This document shows, piece after piece, positions 34,648-42,968 of a stretch of 64,000 nucleotides of DNA. This DNA comes from Microbacterium lemovicicum (GTDB lineage Bacteria > Actinomycetota > Actinomycetes > Actinomycetales > Microbacteriaceae), in contig NZ_CP031423.1 of assembly GCF_003991875.1 (NCBI RefSeq), positions 1,054,001-1,118,000 of the forward strand, given 5' to 3'. Every line of letters starts with the position of its first letter. Position 1 is the stretch's first letter. The notes below the pieces were generated by a model. That model ran no database searches. It was not told where the DNA came from and saw nothing but the letters and a program-made list of their open reading frames with translations. The position numbers were made by a program, and so were the translations under genes.

Positions 34648-35556
34648 ATGGTCGCGGCATCCTTCTCCCTCGGTCAGCACCCGCCCGCCCGGCGCACCAT
34701 CGTGCACCTCAGCGACACCCACCTGCTCGGCGGCGACCGCCTTCTCGGCGGGGTCTACGACACGGCGGGCCACCTGACCCGGACGCTGGACGCGATCACC
34801 CGTCTCGGAATCGCGCCCGACGCACTCGTCTTCACCGGCGACCTGACGGACGTCGGCGAGCCGGAGGCCTATCGGGCGCTCCGGGCGCTGGTCGAGCCGG
34901 TCGCCGCCGAGCTCGCCGCCCCCCTGATCTGGGTCGCCGGCAACCACGACGAGCGACCCGCGATGCGGCGCGAGCTGCTCGACGGGGAGGCGAGCGAAGA
35001 GCCGGTCACCGGCGTCTGGGACCTCGGCGGGCTCCGCCTCATCGCGCTGGACAGCAGCGTGCCCGGCTGGCACCACGGAGAAGTGGATGCCGCGCAGCGT
35101 GAGTGGCTCGCGGCGGAGCTGGCGACGCCCGCGCCGCTGGGAACGCTCCTCGCCCTCCACCACCCCCCGCTGCCCAGCCACATCCCGCTCTTCGACATCC
35201 TCGAGCTGCGCGACCAGCCGCTGCTGGCCGACGTGCTCGCCGGCACGGACGTGCGCGGCATCCTGGCCGGTCATCTGCACTACTCCACCAGCGGCACCTT
35301 CGCTGGCATCCCCGTGAACGTCTCGGCGGCCACCTGCTACACGATGAACCTGCAGCGGCCGCCCGCTGAGGTGAACGGCATGGACGCCGGGCAGTCCTTC
35401 CACCTCGTGCACGTCTACGACGAGACGATCACCCACGCGGTGGTGCCCGTCCTCGACGCGCCCACCGGCGACTTCTTCTCGGAGGAGTGGGTCGAGCGCA
35501 TGGCCGCGCTGAGCCCGGAAGAGCGTCTCGAGCAGTTCTCGCGCAAGCGACGCTGA
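34648..35556 (+). CDS. Calcineurin-like metallophosphoesterase (CpdA/3',5'-cAMP phosphodiesterase type)
   Basis: A 302-residue binuclear metallophosphoesterase. The metal-binding motifs appear in order: HLSDTHLLGG, FTGDLTDVGEPEAY, AGNHDERP, LALHHPPLP and GHLHYSTSG. These fit the class III cyclic nucleotide phosphodiesterase group that hydrolyses cAMP and other phosphodiesters, although the physiological substrate is often different. It is soluble, with no signal peptide. A -10 box TAGGCT (34636-34641) ends 7 bases before the ATG, so the mRNA is probably leaderless and separate from the phosphate transporter genes. Confidence 0.9.
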   Translation: MVAASFSLGQHPPARRTIVHLSDTHLLGGDRLLGGVYDTAGHLTRTLDAITRLGIAPDALVFTGDLTDVGEPEAYRALRALVEPVAAELAAPLIWVAGNHDERPAMRRELLDGEASEEPVTGVWDLGGLRLIALDSSVPGWHHGEVDAAQREWLAAELATPAPLGTLLALHHPPLPSHIPLFDILELRDQPLLADVLAGTDVRGILAGHLHYSTSGTFAGIPVNVSAATCYTMNLQRPPAEVNGMDAGQSFHLVHVYDETITHAVVPVLDAPTGDFFSEEWVERMAALSPEERLEQFSRKRR

Positions 35557-35698
35557 GCCGCAGCGTCCACCGGTCCTCTCGACACGGCGGATACGCGGTC
35601 CGCGACACCTGTACGCGGCGTACACGTGGGGCCCGAAGGTCGCCGAGTACGCTCGGAGGATCCCCCCTCTCGCTTCGTGACCCACAAGGACTCTTCAC

Positions 35699-37171
35699 AT
35701 GGCACTGGACGCAATGACGCGCACCCGCACCGAGACCGACTCGCTCGGCTCGCTCGAGATCCCGGAGGACGCCTACTGGGGCATCCACACGGCCCGGGCG
35801 CTGGAGAACTTCCCGATCGCGAAGCGACCGATCTCCGTCTACCCCGACCTGGTGGTCGCGCTGGCGATGGTCAAGCAGGCGTCCGCCCGCGCGAATGCCG
35901 AGATCGGCGACCTGGACGCGGAGAAGGCCGACCTCATCGACCGCGCGGCCCAGCTGGTCATCGACGGCCAGTACCACGAGCAGTTCGTCGTCGGCGTCAT
36001 CCAGGGCGGGGCCGGAACCTCCACCAACATGAACGCGAACGAGGTCATCACCAACATCGCGCTCGAGCTCGCCGGTCGGGAGAAGGGCGACTACGCCTTC
36101 CTGTCGCCGATCGACCACACGAACCGCAGCCAGTCCACGAACGACGTATATCCGACGGCCATCAAGATCGGCCTCGCGCTGACGCTCCAGAGCCTGCTCG
36201 ACGAGCTGAGCCTGCTGCGCCAGGCGTTCCTCGCCAAGGCCGTCGAGTTCCACGACGTGCTCAAGGTCGGTCGCACGCAGCTGCAGGACGCGGTGCCGAT
36301 GACGCTCGGCCAGGAGTTCCACGGCTTCGCCACGACGCTGGGGGAGGACCACAACCGGCTCAAGGAGAACGCGTACCTGCTCTACGAGATCAACATGGGC
36401 GCCACGGCCATCGGCACCGGCATCACCGCCCACTCGGGCTACTCCTCTGCCGTGCTGCACCAGCTGCGCCGTATCACCGAGCTCGACCTGGAGACCGCGG
36501 TCGACCTCGTCGAGTCCACGAGCGACACCGGCGCCTTCATGTCGTTCTCCGCCTCGCTCAAGCGCAACGCGGTCAAGCTCTCGAAGATCTGCAACGACCT
36601 GCGCCTGCTCTCCAGCGGTCCGCAGGCCGGCCTCGGCGAGATCAACCTGCCGGCGCGCCAGGCGGGATCGAGCATCATGCCCGGCAAGGTCAACCCGGTG
36701 ATCCCCGAGGTCGTCAACCAGGTCGCCTTCGCCGTCGTCGGCGCCGACATGACCGTGACGATGGCCGTGGAGGGCGGACAGCTGCAGCTGAACGCCTTCG
36801 AGCCGGTCATCGCGCACTCGATCTTCCAGTCGATCACGTGGATGCGGCAGGCCATGTGGACCCTGCGCGTCAACTGCGTCGAGGGCATCACCGCCAACCG
36901 CGAGCGCCTGGGCGCGATGGTCGGCTCTTCGGTGGGCGTCGTCACGGCGCTCACCCCGTTCATCGGCTACGCCGCGTCGGCGGCCCTGGCCAAGACGGCG
37001 CTGCTGACGAACCGCAACGTCGCCGACCTCGTCGTCGAGGCGGGGCTCATGTCGCGCGAAGAGGTGCAGAAGCAGCTGTCGCCGGCCCGCCTGTCGGGGC
37101 TCGAGACCATCACCGCGGCGATCCCGATCGTGCAGGCGGCGGAAGATCTCGTGGTGGCCGAGAAGGACTGA
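35699..37171 (+). CDS. aspA: Aspartate ammonia-lyase (aspartase)
   Basis: A 490-residue member of the aspartase/fumarase superfamily that reversibly converts L-aspartate to fumarate and ammonia. The signature GSSIMPGKVNP of the flexible catalytic loop is present, as are GGAGTSTNMNANEV and the HTNRSQSTNDVYPT motif. These favour aspartase over fumarase, though class II fumarase is close. It is homotetrameric in the cytoplasm. Preceded by a roughly 140-base region without a gene and no clear operator. An internal second ATG (MTRTRTE) five codons downstream is an alternative start. Confidence 0.88.
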   Translation: MALDAMTRTRTETDSLGSLEIPEDAYWGIHTARALENFPIAKRPISVYPDLVVALAMVKQASARANAEIGDLDAEKADLIDRAAQLVIDGQYHEQFVVGVIQGGAGTSTNMNANEVITNIALELAGREKGDYAFLSPIDHTNRSQSTNDVYPTAIKIGLALTLQSLLDELSLLRQAFLAKAVEFHDVLKVGRTQLQDAVPMTLGQEFHGFATTLGEDHNRLKENAYLLYEINMGATAIGTGITAHSGYSSAVLHQLRRITELDLETAVDLVESTSDTGAFMSFSASLKRNAVKLSKICNDLRLLSSGPQAGLGEINLPARQAGSSIMPGKVNPVIPEVVNQVAFAVVGADMTVTMAVEGGQLQLNAFEPVIAHSIFQSITWMRQAMWTLRVNCVEGITANRERLGAMVGSSVGVVTALTPFIGYAASAALAKTALLTNRNVADLVVEAGLMSREEVQKQLSPARLSGLETITAAIPIVQAAEDLVVAEKD

Positions 37172-37279
37172 CCGGCGATACCACACGCGCCGTCGACGGC
37201 GGTGCACTGTCGGCGAACGCTCAGACACCGCTACCTTGTGACACGTCCCTGTACAACCGACGTCTCACGAGGAGCCACG

Positions 37280-37726
37280 ATGACTGACCCCAACGGACCC
37301 GCCAACTCACAGCCCCCCGCCTACTCGCCGCCGCCCGCCGCCGGCCAGCCGGCGCCCTACAACTCCGCCCCGCCGGTCGGGTCGGGCGATTACGGCAGCA
37401 CCTCGACGACGTACCCGGGCAAGACCCTCGGCATCGTCGCGGTCGTCGTGGCGATCTTCTTCAACGTGATCGGCCTGATCCTCGGCATCGTCGCGCTCGT
37501 GCAGAGCCGCAAGGTCGGCCGCAAGAACGGTCCGGCCGTCGCGGCCATCATCATCGGCGCGATCCTGACGGTCGTGGGCATCATCGTCGCCGTCCTCGTC
37601 ATCGGAGCGATCGGCGCCGCCACCGGCATCGCCAATGACGCGCTGCAGGCCTGCGAGGCCGCCGGCTACACCGGGACGGTCACCGTCCAGGGCGTGGAGA
37701 TCGACTGCTCGACGCTCTCGCGCTGA
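37280..37726 (+). CDS. DUF4190-type small membrane protein
   Basis: A 148-residue protein with a Pro/Gln/Tyr-rich disordered cytoplasmic N-terminus (about 1-48), two membrane helices around the short basic loop QSRKVGRKNGP, and a short C-terminal part with two cysteines that could form a disulfide. This is the DUF4190 layout, common in actinobacteria and of unknown function. GAGGAG precedes the ATG. A strong bidirectional terminator follows the gene. Confidence 0.85.
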   Translation: MTDPNGPANSQPPAYSPPPAAGQPAPYNSAPPVGSGDYGSTSTTYPGKTLGIVAVVVAIFFNVIGLILGIVALVQSRKVGRKNGPAVAAIIIGAILTVVGIIVAVLVIGAIGAATGIANDALQACEAAGYTGTVTVQGVEIDCSTLSR

Positions 37727-37733
37727 TCGCACA

Positions 37734-37769
37734 AGAAGGCCCCGCCGCGCATGCGCGGCGGGGCCTTCT
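37734..37769. terminator. Bidirectional rho-independent-like terminator
   Basis: A perfect 36 bp palindrome (18 bp arms, 37734-37751 with 37752-37769) with a core of GGCCCCGCCGCGC. It separates the convergent DUF4190 gene and the FAH-family hydrolase gene and could end transcripts from both sides. Confidence 0.85.
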
Positions 37770-37800
37770 CGCGTCCCGTGTCGCGCGTCTCGCCCGCGCG

Positions 37801-38667
37801 TCAGTCGAGGATGCGGCAGTGCGTGGTGAGCGACCCGATGCCGTCGACGCCCACGGTCACCGTCGAGCGGTCGCGGAGGAAGATCTGCGGATCGCGCGAG
37901 TAGCCGGCGCCGCCGGGGCTGCCCGTGGAGATCAGGGTGCCGGGCAGCAGGGTCGCCGACTGCGACAGGTGCGCGACGAGCGTGGCGACGCTGCGCACCA
38001 TCTGGTCGGTCGACGCGTCCTGCACGGTGCGCCCGTCGACGATGGCCCAGATGTGGAGGTCCTGCGGGTCCGGGATCTCGTCGGCCGTGACGACGAAGGG
38101 TCCCGTGGGCGTGAAGCCGTCGAACGACTTGCAGCGCGACCACTGCGCCTCGGAGAACTGGATGTCGCGGGCCGTGATGTCGTTGACCACGGTGTAGCCC
38201 CAGACGTGCGACAGAGCGTCGGCGGCCGAGACGTCGTGCGCCGGCCGGCCGATGATGACGCCGAGCTCCGCCTCGTAGTCCACCGACTCGCTGAGCGAGC
38301 GCGGCCACGAGGTCGTGGCCTCGTGGGCCGTCAGCGAGTTGGGCCACAGGGTGAAGACCGTGGGCGCGGTGTCGGTCTTGAGTCCGAGCTCGCTGGAGTG
38401 CGCGGCGTAGTTCAGGCCGATCGCGAGCACCACCGGTGGAGCGAGCACCGCCGAGGCGAAGCGAAGACCGGAGACCGGATGCCGCGGGCCGGCGCCGGCC
38501 GCGGCGTCGCGCACGCGCGCGAGCAGATCGTCACCGCCCGCGATCAGCTCCTCGAGGAATCGCGGGGCGCCGTCGAAAAGATCCTCGACGACGACGGCGT
38601 CCTCGTCGATGATGGTGACGAGGCGAGGATCGTCCGCTCCGTCGAGGAACACATGGGCGAAGCGCAT
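37801..38667 (-). CDS. Fumarylacetoacetate hydrolase (FAH) family protein
   Basis: A 288-residue FAH-fold protein. The metal-binding acidic residues are in VDYEAELGVIIGR and the aspartate of NDITARD, with IGLNYAAHSSE as the conserved entry motif. Family members hydrolyse or decarboxylate beta-diketo acids, including 2,4-diketo-3-deoxy sugar acids in non-phosphorylating deoxyhexose pathways. It is divergent from the ABC transporter genes, with an ATACGTAT element in between, so I place it in the same regulon. The start ATG has GTGGAGG (minus 38675-38669). Confidence 0.88.
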   Translation of the reverse strand: MRFAHVFLDGADDPRLVTIIDEDAVVVEDLFDGAPRFLEELIAGGDDLLARVRDAAAGAGPRHPVSGLRFASAVLAPPVVLAIGLNYAAHSSELGLKTDTAPTVFTLWPNSLTAHEATTSWPRSLSESVDYEAELGVIIGRPAHDVSAADALSHVWGYTVVNDITARDIQFSEAQWSRCKSFDGFTPTGPFVVTADEIPDPQDLHIWAIVDGRTVQDASTDQMVRSVATLVAHLSQSATLLPGTLISTGSPGGAGYSRDPQIFLRDRSTVTVGVDGIGSLTTHCRILD

Positions 38668-38773
38668 GCCTCCACGCTACCCGGCGGGGCCGGGCGGCCG
38701 CGTCATTCCGGGGTGGAGGGGCCGCAGCATCCGGCTCGACGGCGGAGGACGCACCGCCTGACGCGTCAACCCT

Positions 38774-38781
38774 ATACGTAT
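38774..38781. promoter_or_regulatory. LacI-type half-operator ATACGTAT, upstream copy
   Basis: An 8 bp palindromic core ATACGTAT in CTATACGTATTC, 68 bases upstream of the second copy at the transporter promoter (centre to centre). It lies between the divergent hydrolase and binding-protein genes, where it could help repressor looping or act on the hydrolase gene. Confidence 0.5.
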
Positions 38782-38839
38782 TCATGTTGCGGGGATGTAA
38801 CGATAACCTCGCCCGGATTTAGGCTTCCCTTACCCGAAT

Positions 38840-38852
38840 GCATACGTATACT
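38840..38852 (+). promoter_or_regulatory. Promoter and LacI-type operator of the ABC transporter operon
   Basis: GCATACGTATAC (38840-38851) contains the ATACGTAT core and overlaps a strong -10 hexamer TATACT (38847-38852) that ends 9 bases before the binding-protein ATG. A bound repressor would sit on the promoter. The same element occurs at 45795-45808 and, with one change, at 46932-46943. Confidence 0.68.
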
Positions 38853-38860
38853 CTGTGGCC

Positions 38861-40168
38861 ATGTCATCTACCAAGAAGCGCGTCATCTCCCTCGTGGCCA
38901 TGGCGGCCGTGGGTGCATTCGCTCTCACCGCTTGCGGCGCCGGCAGCCGCACCGGCAATGAGAATGCCACCTCCGTCACCTGCGACTACACCGCACCCGA
39001 ATCCGCGACCACCGTCAACGTGCTCGCCTACAACTCCTCCGCGATCGATCCCTTCACCGACACCATGGTGTCGAGCTGCTCGAAGGACGACGTCACCGTC
39101 AAGCACGACCCGATCGACTTCGGCGGTCAGGTCACCAAGACGACCGCGACGCTGGCCGGCGACACCGGCAGCTACGACATCGTCGAGACGTACGGCTACG
39201 TCATCCCCAGCCTCGCGAACGACGAGAAGCTGATGCCGCTGGACGATCTGTTCGCCAAGTACGCGGCGGACTACGAGCTCGACAGCATCAGCGAGTCGAT
39301 GCGCACGGGCATGTCGTACGACGGCAAGCTCTACGCCCTGCCGATGCAGGCGCAGATGTTCATCATGGCCTACCGGTCCGACATCTTCGACGAGCTGGGG
39401 CTGGAGGTGCCGAAGACGTTCGGCGACATGATCACCGCCGCCGAGGCCATCAAGGCCGCGGGCAAGATGGAGTACCCCATCGCCCTCCCGTGGCTCGCCA
39501 CATCCGACGTCGCCACCAGCTTCCAGGCGGTCATGAACTCCCTCGGCGCCGACTTCACCACGTCCGACGGCGAGGTCACGCTCGACACCCCCGAGGGCAA
39601 GCAGGCCCTCGAGGCCATGCAGAGCCTGCAGCCCTACATGGATCCGCAGGTGACGACGTTCGACCAGCCCAAAGTGCAGCAGCAGATGTACAACAACACC
39701 GCGGCGATGTCGATCATGTTCTCCGGCCGCATGAGCGACCTGACGGATGCCGCGAACAGCAAGCTCTCGGACTCGTTCGCCTTCGCGGCACCGCCGAAGG
39801 TGTCGTCCGACGCGCAGTACCTGTACAACCGTCTCTCCATCGACGGGTGGTCGATCCCCTTCAACACGAAGCTCGATCCCGACATGCTCTTCGTGATGAT
39901 GGCCTCGGCGGTCAGCGAGGACGCATCGAAGGCATCCGTGCCGGCCGCCTACCCGGCCCGCGAGGGCATGATGACCCCCGACAACTCGCCCTACGGACAG
40001 GCGGCCAACGACTCGATCGCGGGCACCATGCCCCCGGTCGTGTCGCCGGTGCTCGCTCCCGTCAGCAACGAGATCACGCCGATCCTGGCGCAGGTCCTGG
40101 CGGGCAACCTCACGGTCGACGACGGTCTGGCGCAGATGCAGGCCGCCGCCGAGAAGGTCGCGGGCTGA
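38861..40168 (+). CDS. Extracellular solute-binding protein of a sugar-type ABC importer
   Basis: A 435-residue family 1 (carbohydrate-type) binding protein. A signal peptide ends in a lipobox LTAC at about residue 24, so it is a lipoprotein that captures substrate outside the membrane. Conserved regions such as YDGKLYALPMQAQMFIMAYR are seen near residues 155-175. It is the first gene of the importer operon; no ATPase gene accompanies it, so a shared MsiK-type ATPase is likely. The ATG at 38861 is 9 bases after the -10; a GTG two codons earlier is possible. Substrate not deducible. Confidence 0.92.
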   Translation: MSSTKKRVISLVAMAAVGAFALTACGAGSRTGNENATSVTCDYTAPESATTVNVLAYNSSAIDPFTDTMVSSCSKDDVTVKHDPIDFGGQVTKTTATLAGDTGSYDIVETYGYVIPSLANDEKLMPLDDLFAKYAADYELDSISESMRTGMSYDGKLYALPMQAQMFIMAYRSDIFDELGLEVPKTFGDMITAAEAIKAAGKMEYPIALPWLATSDVATSFQAVMNSLGADFTTSDGEVTLDTPEGKQALEAMQSLQPYMDPQVTTFDQPKVQQQMYNNTAAMSIMFSGRMSDLTDAANSKLSDSFAFAAPPKVSSDAQYLYNRLSIDGWSIPFNTKLDPDMLFVMMASAVSEDASKASVPAAYPAREGMMTPDNSPYGQAANDSIAGTMPPVVSPVLAPVSNEITPILAQVLAGNLTVDDGLAQMQAAAEKVAG

Positions 40169-40199
40169 CGCCCACCCCACCCACCCACCGGTGAACGGA

Positions 40200-40239
40200 A
40201 CGACCGCGGCCTGTGCCGTCCGGCACAGGCCGCGGTCGT
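40200..40239. terminator. Strong hairpin between binding-protein and permease genes
   Basis: A nearly perfect palindrome with 19-base arms (40200-40218 with 40221-40239) and only two central bases, very GC-rich, 31 bases after the binding-protein stop and 21 before the permease start. Such structures protect the upstream mRNA or stop most transcripts, raising binding protein over permeases. Confidence 0.75.
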
Positions 40240-40260
40240 CGATCGAAGGGAGTCGCTCCG

Positions 40261-41133
40261 ATGAAGGCCCGCGAATTCTGGCTGCTGTTTTCCCCCAGCC
40301 TGCTGATCATGAGCGCCCTGCTCATCCTTCCCCTGGCGCGCACCGTGCAGTGGAGCTTCGAGAACGTGCGGTACGGCACGCCCGGCACCTTCGTCGGGCT
40401 GGGGAACTTCGCCGACGCCCTCACCGACCCCCGGTTCCACCGGGCGGTGATCTTCACGGTGGCCGTCACGGTGGTGACCACGGCCATCCTCATCGTCTTC
40501 GGGTACCTGATCGCCACCGCGGTCAACACCCTTCGGCTCACGCGACCCCTGGTGCTCGGCATCATGCTCGTGTCGTACGTGCTGCCGAACCTCGTCGGGG
40601 CCGTGGCGTTCTCCTGGCTGTTCGATGACAACTTCGGCGGCGTCGTGAACCGGTTCATCGGTCTTCTCGGCGGAACGCAGGTGCTGTGGTTCACCGATCA
40701 GGTGCCCAACGCCATCCTCGTCATCGCGAACACGGTCTGGCAGATGCTCCCGTTCGCGATGCTCATCATCCTCGCGGGGCTGCAGGGCGTGCCGGTCGAG
40801 CTGCGCGAAGCCGCCCGCATCGACGGCGCCAACGCCTTCCAGACCCACCTCAGCGTGATCATCCCGACCATCCGCGGAGTGCTCGGCTTCGTCACGCTCA
40901 TCTCGATCATGGACGTGCTGCGCCTCTTCGACGTGCTCATCCCGCTGTCGCCGCAGGCCGAGACGATCGGCAACGAGTCGATCATGCTCTACGTCTACTC
41001 GGTCGCCTTCGCCAACGGGGCGAACGAGCTCGGCCTCGGCAGCGCGATCAACGTCCTGACCATCCTGCTCATCCTCGTCATGCTCATCCCCTTCATCCGA
41101 GGGATCTTCAAGGAAGCGAAGGCCGCGCGATGA
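40261..41133 (+). CDS. ABC transporter permease, MalF-type
   Basis: A 290-residue inner-membrane permease with about six helices. The EAA loop that contacts the ATPase reads ELREAARIDGANAFQTHLSV. This is the shorter MalF-like partner of a heterodimeric sugar-type channel. The ATG at 40261 has AAGGGAG upstream and follows the hairpin. Its stop overlaps the next permease start (ATGA). Confidence 0.93.
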   Translation: MKAREFWLLFSPSLLIMSALLILPLARTVQWSFENVRYGTPGTFVGLGNFADALTDPRFHRAVIFTVAVTVVTTAILIVFGYLIATAVNTLRLTRPLVLGIMLVSYVLPNLVGAVAFSWLFDDNFGGVVNRFIGLLGGTQVLWFTDQVPNAILVIANTVWQMLPFAMLIILAGLQGVPVELREAARIDGANAFQTHLSVIIPTIRGVLGFVTLISIMDVLRLFDVLIPLSPQAETIGNESIMLYVYSVAFANGANELGLGSAINVLTILLILVMLIPFIRGIFKEAKAAR

Positions 41134-42029
41134 CCCTCACCACCGAGACCCTGTCGACGCGGGCCATCACCACCGGCGACCTCAAGGGGAAGAACCGCCG
41201 CCCGCGGGCCGGACGCCGTGTGCGCCTCCTCACCGGCACCCTCCTCGGGCTGCTGTGCGTGCTCATGCTCAGCCCGTTCATCTGGATGACGCTGTCGGTG
41301 ACCAAGCCCACCGACGTCGCCTTCGCGAACCCGCCGGTGCTGTTCGGCTACGAGCCCACCTTCAAGGCGTTCGTCGACCTGTGGCAGACCACCTACTTCG
41401 CCGACTACCTCGTCAACACGCTGGCCGTCGCGGTGATCTCCACCGTGATCGCCCTGGTGATCGGCATCCCGGCGGCCTACGCCCTCTCCCGGTTCCCGAG
41501 CTACATCTCGGCCCTGCTGCTGGTGCTGGCGCTGGTCTTCCGCGCCCTTCCGCGCTTCGCCGTCGTGCTCCCGATGTACGACATCAGCCGTGCGCTGGGC
41601 ATCTACGACACCACCTTCGCGCTCGCGATCGCCCTCGTCGCGATCAATCAGCCGTTCACCATCTGGCTGCTGCGCAACTTCTTCGCCGAGATCCCGCGCG
41701 AGCTGGACGAGGCGGCGATGATCGACGGCTGCACCCGCATCGGGATGCTGCGGCGCGTCATGATCCCGCTCATGGGCCCGGGCATCCTCACCGCCGGCAT
41801 CTTCGTGTTCCTGTTCGCGTTCCAGGAGTACCTGACCGCCCTCGTGCTCACCGACACGTCGTCCAAGACCGTGCCGGTCTTCATCGCCACGCAGCTCGGA
41901 CAGACGCTGCCCATGCTGCAGCAGGCCGGCGCGGCATCCATGCTCCTGACGATCCCCGTGATCCTCATCGCCTTCATCGCCCAGAAGTACCTCGTGGCGG
42001 GCCTGAGCGACGGCGCCGTCAAGGGCTGA
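41130..42029 (+). CDS. ABC transporter permease, MalG-type
   Basis: A 299-residue permease with an N-terminal cytoplasmic stretch of about 35 residues and six helices. The EAA loop is ELDEAAMIDGCTRIGMLRRV. It pairs with the preceding permease to form the channel. It starts inside the stop of that gene and is followed after one base by a hydrolase gene, so all four genes are one transcription unit. Confidence 0.93.
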   Translation: MTLTTETLSTRAITTGDLKGKNRRPRAGRRVRLLTGTLLGLLCVLMLSPFIWMTLSVTKPTDVAFANPPVLFGYEPTFKAFVDLWQTTYFADYLVNTLAVAVISTVIALVIGIPAAYALSRFPSYISALLLVLALVFRALPRFAVVLPMYDISRALGIYDTTFALAIALVAINQPFTIWLLRNFFAEIPRELDEAAMIDGCTRIGMLRRVMIPLMGPGILTAGIFVFLFAFQEYLTALVLTDTSSKTVPVFIATQLGQTLPMLQQAGAASMLLTIPVILIAFIAQKYLVAGLSDGAVKG

Positions 42030-42030
42030 C

Positions 42031-42717
42031 GTGGGAGGGCTCCCGCTCGTCCTGCTGGCGGGGATGAACTGCACCGCCGAGCTGTGGACCGGGTGCGGGG
42101 TCGACGACGCCCTCACGCCGGTGCTCGACCGGCCGACGATCGACGAGCAGGTCGAGCAGCTCGCCGACACCCTTCCCGAGCGCTTCGTGCTGGGCGGGCT
42201 GTCCCTCGGGGCCATCGTCGCCATGGAGCTCGCCGTTCGCGCTCCCGACCGCGTCGCCGGGCTGTGCTTCGCCTCCACCAACGCCAAGGCGCCGACGGAT
42301 GCCCAGCAGGCGGGATGGCGGGAGTGGACGCGGCAGCTCGACGACGGCGCGACGGCGGCGGAGCTCCAGAGGTCGATCCTGCCGGCGCTGCTGTCGGCTG
42401 AAGGCCTCGCCCGCCCTGACCTCGTCACGAGAGTCGTCGCGATGGGGGAGGAGACGGGCGAGCGGATGCTGCGCGCACAGCTCCTCCTGCAGTCCACCCG
42501 TCACGACCTCCTCGCGCGGCTTCCGGAGGTGAGGGTGCCGGCGCTGGTGATCTCCGGGACGGCGGACGCCATCTGCCCGCCGACGTTCCACACCGAGATC
42601 GCCGCCGCGCTTCCCGGAGCCCGCGTCGTGGCCGTGGACGCCGGCCACCTCCTCCCGCTCGAGCGGCCCGACCAGATCGGGGCGCTCGTGCGCGCGTTCC
42701 GCACCCGGCTGGGCTGA
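42031..42717 (+). CDS. Alpha/beta-fold hydrolase
   Basis: A 228-residue alpha/beta hydrolase. The nucleophile elbow is GGLSLGA with Ser58; probable acid Asp179 in SGTADAICPP and His206 in DAGHLLPLERP complete the triad. Homologues include carboxylesterases and enol-lactonases. It begins at a GTG one base after the permease stop, so it is coupled to the importer and may act on the imported compound, for example opening an ester or lactone. That role is an inference. Confidence 0.86.
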   Translation: MGGLPLVLLAGMNCTAELWTGCGVDDALTPVLDRPTIDEQVEQLADTLPERFVLGGLSLGAIVAMELAVRAPDRVAGLCFASTNAKAPTDAQQAGWREWTRQLDDGATAAELQRSILPALLSAEGLARPDLVTRVVAMGEETGERMLRAQLLLQSTRHDLLARLPEVRVPALVISGTADAICPPTFHTEIAAALPGARVVAVDAGHLLPLERPDQIGALVRAFRTRLG

Positions 42718-42763
42718 GTCGGTCGCGCGACGCGCGGGTGTTCCGGTTCGCCGAACGCCGGGC

Positions 42764-42968
42764 TCACCCCGCGGGTCGCGCCCACCCCGCGGGTCGCGCC
42801 CACCCCGCGGGGGCGCTCAGTCCCGCGGGTCGCGCTCAGTCCCGCGCTTCGCGCTCAGTCCCGCGCTTCGCGCTCAGTCCCGCGCTTCGCGCTCAGTCCC
42901 GCGCTTCGCGCTCAGTCCCGCGCTTCGCGCTCAGTCCCGCGCTTCGCGCTCAGTCCCGCGCGTCGCGC
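42764..42968. repeat. 19 bp tandem repeat that includes the end of the aldolase gene
   Basis: Seven units of 19 bases run from 42817 to 42949 (first unit with GGG for CTT), mostly TCAGTCCCGCGCTTCGCGC, directly abutting an eighth unit at 42950-42968 that is the last codons and stop of the aldolase gene (plus strand TCAGTCCCGCGCGTCGCGC). Three looser 17-18 base units precede them (42764-42816). Every main unit contains the minus-strand stop TGA. The near identity suggests recent expansion. Confidence 0.92.

Noticed and set aside
42764..42968. CRISPR array
   Set aside because: The units are 19 bp head-to-tail copies with no spacers and no cas genes nearby.
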